Made by a program: the position numbers and the translations under genes. From Bacillus gobiensis (GTDB lineage: Bacteria > Bacillota > Bacilli > Bacillales > Bacillaceae), in the NCBI RefSeq assembly GCF_001278705.1, contig NZ_CP012600.1, positions 1,612,190-1,676,189 on the forward strand: a stretch of DNA of 64,000 bases. Reading direction: 5' to 3'. This document shows, piece by piece, positions 8,635 to 17,176 of this stretch (positions are counted from its first letter, which is position 1; each line of letters opens with the position of its first letter). The notes under the pieces are model-generated. The model was not told where the DNA came from. It worked only from the letters and a program-made list of their open reading frames with translations, and did not search any database.

Positions 8635-10690
8635 TATCTTTTGCAAGAGAATATTTATCCATTTTATAGTACAGACTGCGTATGCTTATTCCTAGCGCCT
8701 TTGCTGTTTTTGTCCGATTGTAATGAAATTTCTCAAGCTGCTTCTGAATATAGACGGCTTCAAAATCTTCAACTGCTGAAGATAATGTAAGATCCTCATT
8801 CAAAAGAATACTCTGTTTGCTTGCATTTTGCTTAGATGAAGCTTTCAGCTCAGGAAGATGCACATGATCGATCCATTCCGTCCTTGAATCTAAAAATATC
8901 ATTGCTCTGCTGAGGGCATTCTCAAGCTCACGCACGTTTCCAGGCCATTCATACATATTCAGCTTTTTCACTGCTTTCTCCGTTATTCCCTTTACATTTC
9001 TGCCATAATCCTGATTTATTTTTTCAATCAAGATTCGGCAAAGATCCATCATATCTTCTTTCCGCTGCCTTAGGGGAGGAATTGAGATAGGGTATCTGTT
9101 TAAACGATAATATAAATCTTCAAGAAACCTTCCTTCAGCTAAGGCCTTTTCAATATTCATATTTGTGGCGCCTATAATTCTGACATTGACAGGTATCGGA
9201 AATTCGCCACCAACCCTGATGATTTCTTTCTCTTTCATCACTCTTAACAGCTTAGCCTGAGTTGCAAGAGATAATTCCCCAATTTCATCCAAAAAAATGC
9301 TGCCATTATTCGCTTCTTCAAAATACCCTTTCTTTCCGCCTCTTTTAGCGCCTGAGAAAGCTTCTTCTTCATATCCGAACAGCTCTGACTCAAGCAAAGA
9401 TTCCGAAATTGCCGCGCAATTTACTCTTATAAATTTGTTATATTTCTGATTGCTTTCATTATGTATTGCATGTGCAAATAGCTCTTTTCCAGTACCGGAC
9501 TCTCCTCGAAGAAGGATTGTTGCCGGTGTATTTGCGCCAAGCTTTGCCTGTTCTAGTGCGACGACCATTTCTTCGCTATGCCCAATGATATCATCAAACG
9601 TATTTTTTGCTTCCAGCGTACGAATGATATGCTTCGCCGTGTTTAATTCCGAATTCAGCTCTCTCAATTTAGATTCATCTTGAAGGATCCCGACGCTTCC
9701 CTTTAAAAATCCATCAACTATAACTGGCGCGGCATTTACAATCACGTCCTTTTTGGCAGGTCCAACCTTCAATCGGGCACCTTTTACTGGACGTCTCGAT
9801 TCAAGAACCTTAACATGAATGTTTTCACCCTCGGAAATATCTATATCAGCCGGTTTTCCAATCACGTCAGATTCAGACAAACCGGTCATTTTTGTATATG
9901 CTTTATTTATCAGAGTCCCTTTGCCATTTTCATCGACAACGGATATCGCTTCATTAGAGGATTGGATAATCGCCTCTAACAATGAGCTAATCTGCTTTAG
10001 ATTCGTCACTTCTTCCGCCATCTGAATGACATCAGTGATATCCTTGAATAATGCTAGTGCTCCGAGAAGTGTACCGCCATCGTCTATAATTGGAAGACGG
10101 GTTGCAATAATTTGCAAATTGGAGTTCAGCAACTGTTTTTTATTAAATTCCGCTTTCCGTGTGTTTAATATCCGAGGCAATCTGGTATTAGGAACAACGT
10201 ACTTTACATTTTTACCAACCGCATCATCCCGGGAAGTCCCTATTATTTCTTCAGCAGTCTGGTTAAACAGGACGATTTCTTCATTTGAATCAATGAAAAT
10301 CATTCCTTCATTCATACTGTTAAAGACTCTGCCATCCCTATAGGTTTGGGACTTGAGCGTTTGAATCAATTCCTGTTTTTCTTGAAAAAGATCGGACAAG
10401 ATATGCGCCATCGGGCTTGGGATCACAGTAATATGATCAAATTTATTTTCCATTAACTGTTGAAGCAGCGCTTGATTCCCGCTCACTTCAAAGATGATGT
10501 CTATGTCCTTAGTTACATGGGTTTTCCAATCATCAGCAATGGGAATGCCATGTTGTTTTGCAAGAACCATACCTTCTGCATTAAGGTGTTTATCTATTAC
10601 AGCTGCAATATTAACCATTTTTGTAGTAAGAAACATTTGTAAAAGGGCTGATCCCCCTTTACCGGCACCAATCAGCAATACATTTTGCAT
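8624..10690 (-). CDS. bkdR: Sigma-54-dependent transcriptional activator of the bkd operon
   Basis: 688 aa from ATG 10690 (AAAGGGG site); the open frame runs further upstream without a better start. Order: an N-terminal nucleotide-binding-like segment with [10 protein letters not shown], a PAS domain (about 120-235), a second PAS-like domain (about 245-350), the AAA+ ATPase with Walker [10 protein letters not shown] and IFLDEIGEL, and a C-terminal Fis helix-turn-helix ([19 protein letters not shown]). It should activate SigL-dependent transcription of ptb-bkdB in response to branched-chain substrates. The sigma-54 contact motif reads EAFSGA, where GAFTGA is usual. Confidence 0.93.
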   Translation of the reverse strand: MQNVLLIGAGKGGSALLQMFLTTKMVNIAAVIDKHLNAEGMVLAKQHGIPIADDWKTHVTKDIDIIFEVSGNQALLQQLMENKFDHITVIPSPMAHILSDLFQEKQELIQTLKSQTYRDGRVFNSMNEGMIFIDSNEEIVLFNQTAEEIIGTSRDDAVGKNVKYVVPNTRLPRILNTRKAEFNKKQLLNSNLQIIATRLPIIDDGGTLLGALALFKDITDVIQMAEEVTNLKQISSLLEAIIQSSNEAISVVDENGKGTLINKAYTKMTGLSESDVIGKPADIDISEGENIHVKVLESRRPVKGARLKVGPAKKDVIVNAAPVIVDGFLKGSVGILQDESKLRELNSELNTAKHIIRTLEAKNTFDDIIGHSEEMVVALEQAKLGANTPATILLRGESGTGKELFAHAIHNESNQKYNKFIRVNCAAISESLLESELFGYEEEAFSGAKRGGKKGYFEEANNGSIFLDEIGELSLATQAKLLRVMKEKEIIRVGGEFPIPVNVRIIGATNMNIEKALAEGRFLEDLYYRLNRYPISIPPLRQRKEDMMDLCRILIEKINQDYGRNVKGITEKAVKKLNMYEWPGNVRELENALSRAMIFLDSRTEWIDHVHLPELKASSKQNASKQSILLNEDLTLSSAVEDFEAVYIQKQLEKFHYNRTKTAKALGISIRSLYYKMDKYSLAKDSVQ

Positions 10691-10841
10691 GACTTTACCC
10701 CTTTGTATGAAATCATTTGCAGAATTCATTGATCTATTTATTGCAAAACCTTGCACTTCCATTATCATATCATGACTTCAGATATTGACAAAACATTTTT
10801 TCACAGAGAAAATAAAAATGAGACACAGGAGGGGGATGTGT

Positions 10842-11075
10842 GTGGGAAGGATAATTGCATTACTTATTTTGCTTATTCCGGGAATCATTGCTGGTGTAGG
10901 AATAAAGCTAATGAGGGACACATTTTTTGGCGTTTTGGTTTCTCCTTTTTCCATCCTTTGGGTTCAAGGTTTCATAGGGATGATTTGTTTTGCTTTTGGG
11001 TTATATATCGTTGCTGGCTTTATCCTTTTCCGGGATCGAAAACGAAACAATGTAAGCGCTCGCTTCAGAAAATAA
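10842..11075 (+). CDS. yqzF: DUF2627 family membrane protein YqzF
   Basis: 77 aa from GTG 10842; AGGAGG nine bases upstream favours this over the in-frame ATGs at 10818 and 10836. Two hydrophobic helices (IIALLILLIPGIIAGVGIKLM and GFIGMICFAFGLYIVAGF) and a basic tail RDRKRNNVSARFRK match the small YqzF family. It is divergent from bkdR, as in B. subtilis. Function unknown. Confidence 0.85.
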   Translation: MGRIIALLILLIPGIIAGVGIKLMRDTFFGVLVSPFSILWVQGFIGMICFAFGLYIVAGFILFRDRKRNNVSARFRK

Positions 11076-11076
11076 A

Positions 11077-11096
11077 AAACTCCTGCAGTGGAGTTT
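11077..11096. terminator. Short hairpin between convergent yqzF and SGNH genes
   Basis: AAACTCC and GGAGTTT form a 7-bp stem around TGCAGT right after the yqzF stop. No long T-run follows, so termination is probable but weak. Confidence 0.4.
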
Positions 11097-11127
11097 AAAC
11101 TAAGCCCCATTTGCAGGAAAGTTTCAT

Positions 11128-11958
11128 TCATTTTGAGATAAACTCGTTGATTAGATAAGAAGACCAAGCTTCATGTCCTAAAGAACTAGGTTCGTTATTC
11201 CCTTTTTCTACATATTGTTTTAATTTAGGATCCTCGATTTCCGGCCAATTTTCCCAATGATCCAGATAGTAATGACCGTTCGATTCGATGGACTTTCTCA
11301 TCGATTCCATGTGCTGAGGATAGTAGGTTGTATCATAAATCGGATAAGATGGCTGTAACATAACGATTGCGTCCTTATTTGCTTTTTCGATTGACGTAAT
11401 AACCATTTGAGCCACGTCTTCAGCACTTTTTGTCGAGACATTCCCATTATTTTTTAATACAAATGGCTCAAACAACACCAAATCAGGTTTTAACTCTGCG
11501 ACCTTCAAATAAGATTTATCGCTAGACACATCTAACGAGTCTCTGTCACCATCTTCCGCGATAATATGAATATCAAAAACATCTTCTCCGTAAGTATCAA
11601 GAAGAGCCTCCTTAAACACCTTGGACCAAGACCCATCCTTCTCCTCAACTGCAGACGATCCATAAATGACAAATTTTAACGGTTTTTTCTCCTCTATTGC
11701 TTTTTCGATTTTATTGGCGACAACTTCCGGAAGATTCTTTGTATATGTCATATTTTCTATTTCTTTCTTTGATGAATTTTCTTCGTTATTATTTGCCGCG
11801 TCACCAGCAGCAGCTGACACTTTGCTGTCATCACTTTTAGACTTATGAGTCCAGTACAAATTTCCTATAATAATAATTGTTATGCATAGTATTACTGATA
11901 AAGCCGCCATTGCTTTTTCCAAAATCGCATCCTCCATTTGCACTATATTCTCATTCAA
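11128..11958 (-). CDS. Membrane-anchored SGNH/GDSL-type hydrolase
   Basis: 276 aa. One N-terminal transmembrane helix (ALSVILCITIIIIGNLYW, about 19-36), then a low-complexity Ser/Asn/Glu linker, then an extracellular alpha/beta domain beginning KFVIYGSSAVEE, where GSS takes the place of the GDS nucleophile block. The end NEPSSLGHEAWSSY could hold the late catalytic His. SGNH enzymes are esterases or lipases, often acting on cell-wall acyl groups. Fold assignment fair; substrate unknown. Confidence 0.7.
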   Translation of the reverse strand: MNENIVQMEDAILEKAMAALSVILCITIIIIGNLYWTHKSKSDDSKVSAAAGDAANNNEENSSKKEIENMTYTKNLPEVVANKIEKAIEEKKPLKFVIYGSSAVEEKDGSWSKVFKEALLDTYGEDVFDIHIIAEDGDRDSLDVSSDKSYLKVAELKPDLVLFEPFVLKNNGNVSTKSAEDVAQMVITSIEKANKDAIVMLQPSYPIYDTTYYPQHMESMRKSIESNGHYYLDHWENWPEIEDPKLKQYVEKGNNEPSSLGHEAWSSYLINEFISK

Positions 11959-12040
11959 TTTAATTATAAGGAAAAAGTTCCTTGACGGTAAATAATTGTC
12001 AAATAATTTGATAGTTTGATGAAAGAATGCTTAGAAAAAG

Positions 12041-12607
12041 CTACATCGCTTGAGTTGTTTTTTTCAGAAGTTTTGCCCGAATAAGTCCATTTCTAACTTG
12101 AATGCCTGCAATACTTGCCAGGAACGCCTTTATCACTCCGACGACAAGAAATGGATAAACGCCGACAGCCAAAGCCTTCGTCCACGATAAATCGAGAACC
12201 AATTTTAGCTGAACCGCACCAAACGCCAGCGTCACTATCATCCCTGCCACATTTGCGACAATTGCCATTGGCAGCGTAAAAACTGTCCGTTCCAAAATCC
12301 AACCTGTCAGAAATGCTGCGGCAACAAATCCGATAATGTAACCTCCCGTCGGACCTGCAATAATTTGTGCGCCTCCTTTAAAACCGGCAAAAACCGGTGC
12401 ACCGATGGCACCAATTGCAGCGTAGCAGATCATCGAAACAGATCCAAGCCTGCTTCCCAAAATAGTTGCTGTTAACCCTACCGCCAAAGTTTGGCCGCTG
12501 ATCGGAACAAACGGCAGTGGAATTTCAATTTGGGCAAAAACAGCTGTAATGGCAGCAAACATCCCACAAAGGATCACCTTACGAAGCTTTGAGTTGTTAT
12601 GATTCAT
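12041..12607 (-). CDS. bioY: Biotin transporter substrate-binding subunit BioY
   Basis: 188 aa with about six hydrophobic segments and the BioY family motifs (EIPLPFVPISGQTLAVGL, GAPVFAGFKGG, GPTGGYIIGF). It is the S-component of an ECF-type biotin uptake system, or a solitary transporter. No ATPase or EcfT gene is adjacent. A BirA-type operator sits 23 bp upstream, so it should be repressed when biotin is plentiful. Confidence 0.93.
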   Translation of the reverse strand: MNHNNSKLRKVILCGMFAAITAVFAQIEIPLPFVPISGQTLAVGLTATILGSRLGSVSMICYAAIGAIGAPVFAGFKGGAQIIAGPTGGYIIGFVAAAFLTGWILERTVFTLPMAIVANVAGMIVTLAFGAVQLKLVLDLSWTKALAVGVYPFLVVGVIKAFLASIAGIQVRNGLIRAKLLKKTTQAM

Positions 12608-12629
12608 TTGATTTTCCTGCTTCCTATGT

Positions 12630-12659
12630 ATGTTAACTTTATTTTATTAAGGTTAACAT
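12630..12659 (-). promoter_or_regulatory. BirA operator upstream of bioY
   Basis: ATGTTAAC and GTTAACAT form a perfect inverted repeat separated by 14 bp, matching the two-armed GTTAAC operator recognised by BirA in Bacillaceae. It lies just upstream of bioY and very likely represses it when BirA carries biotinyl-AMP. Confidence 0.8.
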
Positions 12660-12703
12660 ATCATCACTTATCAGGATAGAGGATTTTTCTCAAAACCGGG
12701 TAA

Positions 12704-12733
12704 AGAAAAAGAGACGCTGGAATGCGCCTCTCA
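12704..12733 (-). terminator. Terminator after the YpzG-like gene
   Basis: On the minus strand AGAGGCGC and GCGTCTCT pair (one GU) around a short loop, followed by TTTTT. Confidence 0.6.
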
Positions 12734-12759
12734 CTAAACCATCTCTCAATCAAATTCTA

Positions 12760-12915
12760 TCAATGCCAACGATGCGCTTTTGCATTGCTACGTAAAATGA
12801 TGTTCGTCTGAGACATTTCCGTATGCCCATTCACCTGTGACTTAGCACGTTTCGGCCTTGTCCAGTTATGATGAAAAAGCTCAGAGTGTTGATCTAATTT
12901 GTCTTTATAACTCAT
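12760..12915 (-). CDS. Small YpzG-like protein
   Basis: 51 aa. The translation has the motifs HSELFHHNWTRPKRAKSQVNG and ILRSNAKAHRW, which I recall as the small spore-former family named YpzG; the family name is from memory and could be off. A GAGGTGA site stands six bases before ATG 12915, and a terminator follows the stop. Function unknown. Confidence 0.65.
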   Translation of the reverse strand: MSYKDKLDQHSELFHHNWTRPKRAKSQVNGHTEMSQTNIILRSNAKAHRWH

Positions 12916-12998
12916 CAAATCACCTCAGATAGAATTTTTTGATGCGATGGGATATTCAATCAGTTGAATATCAACCTTATTTTACGCAAATTCATCTA

Positions 12999-13226
12999 TT
13001 ACATACGATCCTCCTTTTTCACAGCTTCTTGTATCTCCTCCCAGTCAGAGTACAATCCGCTTCCATTGCAGCTTGGACAAACAACTGAATGTCCTTCAAA
13101 CGGACTGATGAATGAAATATGCGCTGTCCCCCGGCAAGCCGGACACTTTCCTTCTGCTTTCATTTTATTTACATGTTTGGCATGTTGAGCATGGAACCAA
13201 TCTGATAGAAATGTAAATAGCTTCAC
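12999..13226 (-). CDS. Small zinc-finger-like protein with two CxxC pairs
   Basis: 75 aa from GTG 13226, which has AAGGTGA five bases upstream (an in-frame GTG at 13235 overlaps that site). Two motifs CPACRGTAH and CPSCNGSG resemble the CxxCxGxG zinc repeats of DnaJ-type proteins and probably bind one zinc ion. The rest is an amphipathic N-terminal helix. No functional assignment. Confidence 0.6.
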   Translation of the reverse strand: MKLFTFLSDWFHAQHAKHVNKMKAEGKCPACRGTAHISFISPFEGHSVVCPSCNGSGLYSDWEEIQEAVKKEDRM

Positions 13227-13378
13227 GATATTCACCTTTTTAAGAAGAATTAATATTATTTATATATATTCAAATGACGGGGACAAGGTGAATGGTTATT
13301 AAACAATTTACACGTGAAGAATAAGATTTAGGAAATATTGGGCAAACTACCTTTAAAAATGAAGAGGTGTCCAAAATA

Positions 13379-13846
13379 ATGAAATATATTTGGTCTTTTA
13401 TCATAAAATTAATAGCGACTTTTGCCTTGTTGTTTTTTATTCTAAACATGGGATTCGGCATATCTTTTCAAACTGTCGTATTTATTTCGCTCATTATGAG
13501 TATTGCTGGTTATCTGTTAGGTGATTTATTCATCCTTTCAAAAACGAATAACATTCTTGCTACCCTGGCAGATTTCACGCTAGCATTTGCCCTAACTTGG
13601 ATCACTCTTGATATGTTCACTGATAATCCCGGAGCTATCTTTTGGGGGACTGTTTTCGCTGTCTCAGGTCTGACAATGTTCGAATACTTCTATCATAAAT
13701 TTTTTGCGATCAGTGTTTTGAATAAACATCGGATACATGAAGCTAAAGAACCTGTCATCAACCCAGCCTACACTCTTCAAACAGAAGCATCAGAAGAGTT
13801 AGATCCTGAAATAACAGAGGATGGCAAGAATAATCGCAAAAAGTGA
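13379..13846 (+). CDS. YndM family (DUF2512) membrane protein
   Basis: 155 aa from ATG 13379; AGAGGTG nine bases upstream fits this better than the GTG at 13367. Four hydrophobic segments (IIKLIATFALLFFILNMGF, VVFISLIMSIAGYLLGDLF, TLADFTLAFALTWITLDMF, IFWGTVFAVSGLTMFEYF) match the four-helix YndM family, followed by an acidic tail. The role is unknown. No neighbour shares its operon. Confidence 0.75.
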   Translation: MKYIWSFIIKLIATFALLFFILNMGFGISFQTVVFISLIMSIAGYLLGDLFILSKTNNILATLADFTLAFALTWITLDMFTDNPGAIFWGTVFAVSGLTMFEYFYHKFFAISVLNKHRIHEAKEPVINPAYTLQTEASEELDPEITEDGKNNRKK

Positions 13847-13991
13847 TATAGTGGAAGATTTGTTTCATGGTTAGTTATGGTTTGATTGACACATAATACA
13901 GACATACTTTTAGCGCTTGACTGTTTCTCAAGCGGCTAAACAGGGACGGGCTGTTTATCTGTTCCTGTCATTTGTTGAAGGAGGTCATATA

Positions 13992-14166
13992 ATGGACATA
14001 CAGCGTGCACAAGAAATTGTCGCTTCACCAGAAATGATTAACGTAACCTATAACGGAGTATCTGTCTATAAATATAGATGAGAAGAGCGAAATGGCCAGT
14101 ATCTATCCTCTGGATGAGCCGAATAAAGAGCAAGAAATACCTCTAACAAGCTTAATGGAGCAGTAA
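13992..14166 (+). pseudogene. Frameshifted H-type small acid-soluble spore protein (sspH-like)
   Basis: Starting at ATG 13992 behind AAGGAGG, the frame gives MDIQRAQEIVASPEMINVTY, typical of SspH family spore proteins, then stops at 14081. The other half of the family signature, IYPLDEPNKEQEIPL, follows in another frame from about 14077 to the stop at 14166. Joining the two needs about five missing bases near 14070-14077. SASP-H proteins bind spore-core components in the forespore. As sequenced, only a 29-residue stub would be made. Sequencing error is possible. Confidence 0.75.
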
Positions 14167-14283
14167 CAAAGCACTTTTTGCACCGACTACTGGCTAATTT
14201 TTGAAAGATCAATAATTTTTGGTCATATGGAGGTCTTGTTCAGGATAACACCTAATTCACATCGAAAAACGCATATCAAGTAA

Positions 14284-14332
14284 TAAACAAAAACACTCAG
14301 AGAAATATCGTTCTGAGCGTTTTTGTTTGTTA
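14284..14332. terminator. Bidirectional terminator between the sspH-like gene and the acetyltransferase
   Basis: ACTCAGA and TCTGAGC arms plus the flanking AACAAAAAC / GTTTTTGTT form a long hairpin with A- and T-rich outer arms, serving both converging genes. Confidence 0.7.
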
Positions 14333-14396
14333 CAGTTAAGCAATTAAAGCCACCTTTATTTTAATAAATTTTGAAAATTGATTGTTTATCAAATCC

Positions 14397-14942
14397 TTAT
14401 CCATTAAACCTTCCCATCAAAATGGTATTATAATATTTCCCGTCAGATAGAATTTTGTCTTTTTTTAAAATACCTTCCACTTCAAAACCATATTTTTTAT
14501 AAAGCATTATAGCTTTATTATTGGTTTCAATAACATTCAAAGTAATTTTTTTAATTCCATTTGAGTCTGCCCAATGAACAGATTCTTTTAAAAGGTTTTT
14601 TCCTATACCATATCCCCTAAATTCTTTTAATACACAGATTCCAAATTCCACTTTATGTGACGTTCTTTTCAATCTGTTGCCTTCACATCTTGAAAAACCA
14701 ACAATTCTTTCATCAACTTCAGCAACTAAAAACAGGTTATTAATACTTTCTGTATCATTTTTAATTATCTTCTTGAAACCAGTTTCATCTATGTAGGCTT
14801 CGCCTTTTTCTCTGTCTAAATTTTCTGTTTCACCATCTATTTGCAGCCTTACATCAGCCAATTTTTTCGCATCTTTTTCTATTGCTGACCTTACAATATA
14901 ACGTATATTATAATTATTAAATTCTTTTGGAATAACCCTTAT
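14397..14942 (-). CDS. GNAT family N-acetyltransferase with a non-standard or lost start codon
   Basis: The GNAT fold is clear: acetyl-CoA binding motif VLKEFRGYGIGKNLL and ETNNKAIMLYKKYGF. The open frame reaches back to an AGGAGG ribosome site near 14951, but no ATG, GTG or TTG stands at the right distance; ATA (14940-14942) is eight bases from it. From there the protein would be 181 aa (VIPKEFNNYNIRY...). The first standard start is an internal TTG at 14861 (154 aa), which would remove the first beta strand. Acceptor substrate unknown. Confidence 0.7.
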   Translation of the reverse strand: MRVIPKEFNNYNIRYIVRSAIEKDAKKLADVRLQIDGETENLDREKGEAYIDETGFKKIIKNDTESINNLFLVAEVDERIVGFSRCEGNRLKRTSHKVEFGICVLKEFRGYGIGKNLLKESVHWADSNGIKKITLNVIETNNKAIMLYKKYGFEVEGILKKDKILSDGKYYNTILMGRFNG

Positions 14943-15291
14943 TACAATTTCCTCCTATCAATCTTTATTGAATTATACTTATATTACCATATAATTATAA
15001 TCCCCTGTTTATTCATTTAATTTAACAATCCGAATAACACGATGACAATAGTTATTGGTATATGTGTTAATTTATTTGCGATGCAATTTCTTATTTCAAA
15101 TGTGAATACTGGTTGATAAAGCGGGAGTAAAAAAGACCAATCAACATTTGAATTGGTCTGGTAATTAGTTTGCTATTTACTATGCTTTCTCCAAAAAACG
15201 GAACTACTTTATTTTTTTAGGAAAGCTTTTTAAACTCGTATTTAATTTCCATGTGTATTATTTAAACAATTAGTCCGTTGTAATATTAACT
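14943..15291. other. Gene-free stretch ahead of the old spo0A tail
   Basis: This AT-rich stretch holds no coding frame. It contains the putative original spo0A terminator at 15129-15159; nothing else is recognisable. Confidence 0.6.
15129..15159 (-). terminator. Displaced original spo0A terminator
   Basis: AGACCAAT and ATTGGTCT form a perfect 8-bp stem. Read on the minus strand it ends in TTTTTT. It lies about 130 bp behind the displaced spo0A stop codon and presumably ended the spo0A transcript before the element entered. Confidence 0.75.
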
Positions 15292-15388
15292 CTAAGATGC
15301 TTTATGTTCCAGCCGCAATTTATCAGCAACCATCGCAATGAATTCACTGTTTGTCGGTTTGGCTTTGGACATGCTGACGGTATATCCA
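15292..15388 (-). pseudogene. spo0A: Displaced 3' end of spo0A (original C-terminal codons)
   Basis: On the minus strand this reads in frame from [16 protein letters not shown] through [12 protein letters not shown] to [11 protein letters not shown] is the usual C-terminus of Bacillus Spo0A. It has no start and no promoter. It is the piece of spo0A pushed 15.2 kb downstream when the element integrated. Confidence 0.92.
15308..15388. repeat. Attachment-site direct repeat, distal copy
   Basis: 81 bp shared with 30494-30574 at a constant offset of 15,186 bp. The first 71 bp are identical; one mismatch (15379, G versus A) is silent in spo0A. Together they are the attL/attR pair of the element. 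Confidence 0.93.
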
Positions 15389-15426
15389 GGCGTTATAGTA
15401 ACGTTTTTCGACTATTTTACGTAATC

Positions 15427-15458
15427 TTTATCGGTATGTACCCGCTAAGTTTATCGGT
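15427..15458 (+). repeat. Putative integrase arm sites, distal end
   Basis: TTTATCGGT occurs at 15427-15435 and 15450-15458, the same orientation as two copies near the other end (30403-30411, 30424-30432). Paired short repeats flanking att sites are typical arm-type binding sites of tyrosine integrases. Confidence 0.55.
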
Positions 15459-15540
15459 CATTTGCCGATGTGTTATAAGGCGATATTACCAAATATTGCA
15501 CAGTTGTACAAGCGTTATTTTTCGTATGTATTTGCGCAAA

Positions 15541-15574
15541 TAAAAAACTCCCCGGTCATATAGCCGAGGATTTG
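15541..15574 (-). terminator. Terminator at the end of the element's leftward operon
   Basis: On the minus strand CCTCGG and CCGGGG pair around an 8-nt loop, followed by AGTTTTTTA. It lies just after the last small gene (15584-15760). Confidence 0.65.
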
Positions 15575-15583
15575 CCATCTTGC

Positions 15584-15760
15584 TTACTTCACTTGTGTAA
15601 CCTTCCAGTCCATATAAGCATGAAAAACCTTGTCGCCGGTTGTCTTGTATTTTCTTGCGATCCTCCAAAGTTCCGTTTGAATATCCGGGAGAAGTTCTTC
15701 AAAACTAACATGACCATTCTCCTGCATGAATAATTCGAATTCTTTAACCATAGGCTCCAT
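15584..15760 (-). CDS. Small element protein, 58 aa
   Basis: ATG 15760 is preceded by GGGAGGTGA seven bases upstream. The 58-residue product (MEPMVKEFELFMQENG... ending HAYMDWKVTQVK) is acidic at the start and helical, and a terminator follows. It is the last gene before the distal attachment site. No known family. Confidence 0.65.
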   Translation of the reverse strand: MEPMVKEFELFMQENGHVSFEELLPDIQTELWRIARKYKTTGDKVFHAYMDWKVTQVK

Positions 15761-15873
15761 ATTCTCACCTCCCGTTTAATCCATTATCGGATAAAATACG
15801 GGACAATGGAACTATATGCGTAATTTGTCTAACAAAAAAAAGCGCGACTCCCCGTTAAGGCAGCCGCATTCCA

Positions 15874-16323
15874 TTAATTCAATAGCTTATTCAATTCCGC
15901 AAGCTGGTCGCTTACTTCTTCGTCCGTTAACCGTTTCGTCTTGCGCTGATCCTCGCTAACGATAGACATCTCGCTCTTGTTGACGAGCTTACCGATCATC
16001 TGATAATAAAGCTGAAGCGCCTTGATCGAACCAATTCCGTTGTTTCCTCCGCGAATAAGTTTGATAAGCATTGCGTCGACTTCGGATCGGTATGAATAGA
16101 GAGTAACGTCGCTGATTGCGTTTTGATACGCGATAAAGTTTCGGTCACTCTTGCGCCAATTGTACAGCGTTTTCGTGGAGATACCAACCTCTTCCGCGAT
16201 CTCTTCATATGAGCGCTTTTTACCTTCGACCTGGGCGGCAAGTTCGTTATTATTCAGAAGCCACGCAGCCTTTTTTTGTTGATCCGTTAATGATAGCTCT
16301 AATTCTTCCATTGATAGTGACAT
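15874..16323 (-). CDS. Terminase small subunit-like helix-turn-helix protein (phBC6A51 type)
   Basis: 149 aa. A helix-turn-helix SYEEIAEEVGISTKTLYNWRKSDRNFIAYQN occupies about residues 38-70. The rest (IKALQLYYQMIGKLVNKSE) is typical of the phBC6A51-type HTH proteins that phages use as small terminase-like DNA-recognition subunits. Good AAGGAGG before ATG 16323. No large terminase gene is in the window, so if it packages DNA it would need a helper phage. It could also be a simple regulator. Confidence 0.6.
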   Translation of the reverse strand: MSLSMEELELSLTDQQKKAAWLLNNNELAAQVEGKKRSYEEIAEEVGISTKTLYNWRKSDRNFIAYQNAISDVTLYSYRSEVDAMLIKLIRGGNNGIGSIKALQLYYQMIGKLVNKSEMSIVSEDQRKTKRLTDEEVSDQLAELNKLLN

Positions 16324-16727
16324 TATAGTTCCTCCTTGTATTTATTGATTTCCGCGATTAAATAGGCGTCATCGGCCTTTAACCGGTCATACTCGCGCTT
16401 AATTTCTTTTAATTGCTCGTAATTCTCGCCGTTACTTCGTTTGTAGTCATATGCTGCCGTACTCAACGTAACTCGGTAGCCAAGACGCGCAATTTGTAGC
16501 GCCTGCAATAAACGCCTTACATACCGGCCCGGATCCGATTCTGAGTCCGCCTTTTCGATCGTTTGGCTTGCGATTGTCATGCCGACCGCGAACGAATTAA
16601 TTTGCTGTTCAGCGTTCCATATAAGCGACAAATAATCGTTATACTTCGCAAATATCTCCGTATTAGCCGGCAAAACGGCATCGGCTTCGTTGCACAACGC
16701 AGTGTATTTCGCGACGTACTCATACAA
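16323..16727 (-). CDS. Element protein of unknown function, 134 aa
   Basis: Mostly helical, with a coiled-coil C-terminus (QLKEIKREYDRLKADDAYLIAEINKYKEEL). It starts at TTG 16727, overlapping the stop of the upstream small gene, and its own stop overlaps the next ATG by one base, so translation is coupled. No family recognised. Confidence 0.65.
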   Translation of the reverse strand: MYEYVAKYTALCNEADAVLPANTEIFAKYNDYLSLIWNAEQQINSFAVGMTIASQTIEKADSESDPGRYVRRLLQALQIARLGYRVTLSTAAYDYKRSNGENYEQLKEIKREYDRLKADDAYLIAEINKYKEEL

Positions 16728-16857
16728 CGGACTGCAGCGCTCTTATCAATACGTTAGCCAGTGAAATAGGGACGAAAGGTTTACGCGGTTCCGATATCCC
16801 AAGCGACTCCATTCGTTTTCTTAATTCCTCGATTTCTTTGCGGATTGCATCTGACAC
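16720..16857 (-). CDS. Small element protein, 45 aa
   Basis: GTG 16857 follows GGAGGTGATAAC. The product begins MSDAIRKEIEELRKRMESLG, a short amphipathic helix, and ends SLANVLIRALQSVV. The 8-bp overlap with the next gene indicates translational coupling. Unknown function. Confidence 0.5.
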   Translation of the reverse strand: MSDAIRKEIEELRKRMESLGISEPRKPFVPISLANVLIRALQSVV

Positions 16858-16898
16858 GTTATCACCTCCGAAAATTAAAAGAACGCCCCGGAAGGCGC

Positions 16899-17162
16899 TC
16901 ACTGTCGTATTACTTCGTCTCGGACATACCCGCAGAAAGTATCCGTTGCTGTAACGGAAATTGAATCGAACGGCTCAAGTAATTCGTCTAATGTGTATCC
17001 TGACGGAATCATAAAAACATGGCCGTTTACTTCAACCGTTAAATCACTTACTCCAGTATTAATCAAAACGAGATACTCGCATCGTTTTTTAAAAGTCTTT
17101 TCGAAATTACCGCTCCCACTGAAGCCCTCTCTCGCGTAAAAATACTTGTCGTATAATGCCAT
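16899..17162 (-). CDS. Element protein of unknown function, 87 aa
   Basis: ATG 17162 behind AAGGAGG. Predicted mostly beta: YLVLINTGVSDLTVEVNGHVFMIPSG resembles small phage structural or decoration folds, but this is only an impression. No family recognised. Confidence 0.6.
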   Translation of the reverse strand: MALYDKYFYAREGFSGSGNFEKTFKKRCEYLVLINTGVSDLTVEVNGHVFMIPSGYTLDELLEPFDSISVTATDTFCGYVRDEVIRQ

Positions 17163-17176
17163 TTTAAAATTCCTCC

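Noticed and set aside
15304..15543. 79-codon plus-strand frame starting in the spo0A tail
   Set aside because: It is antisense to the displaced spo0A end and crosses the integrase arm sites; no ribosome site.
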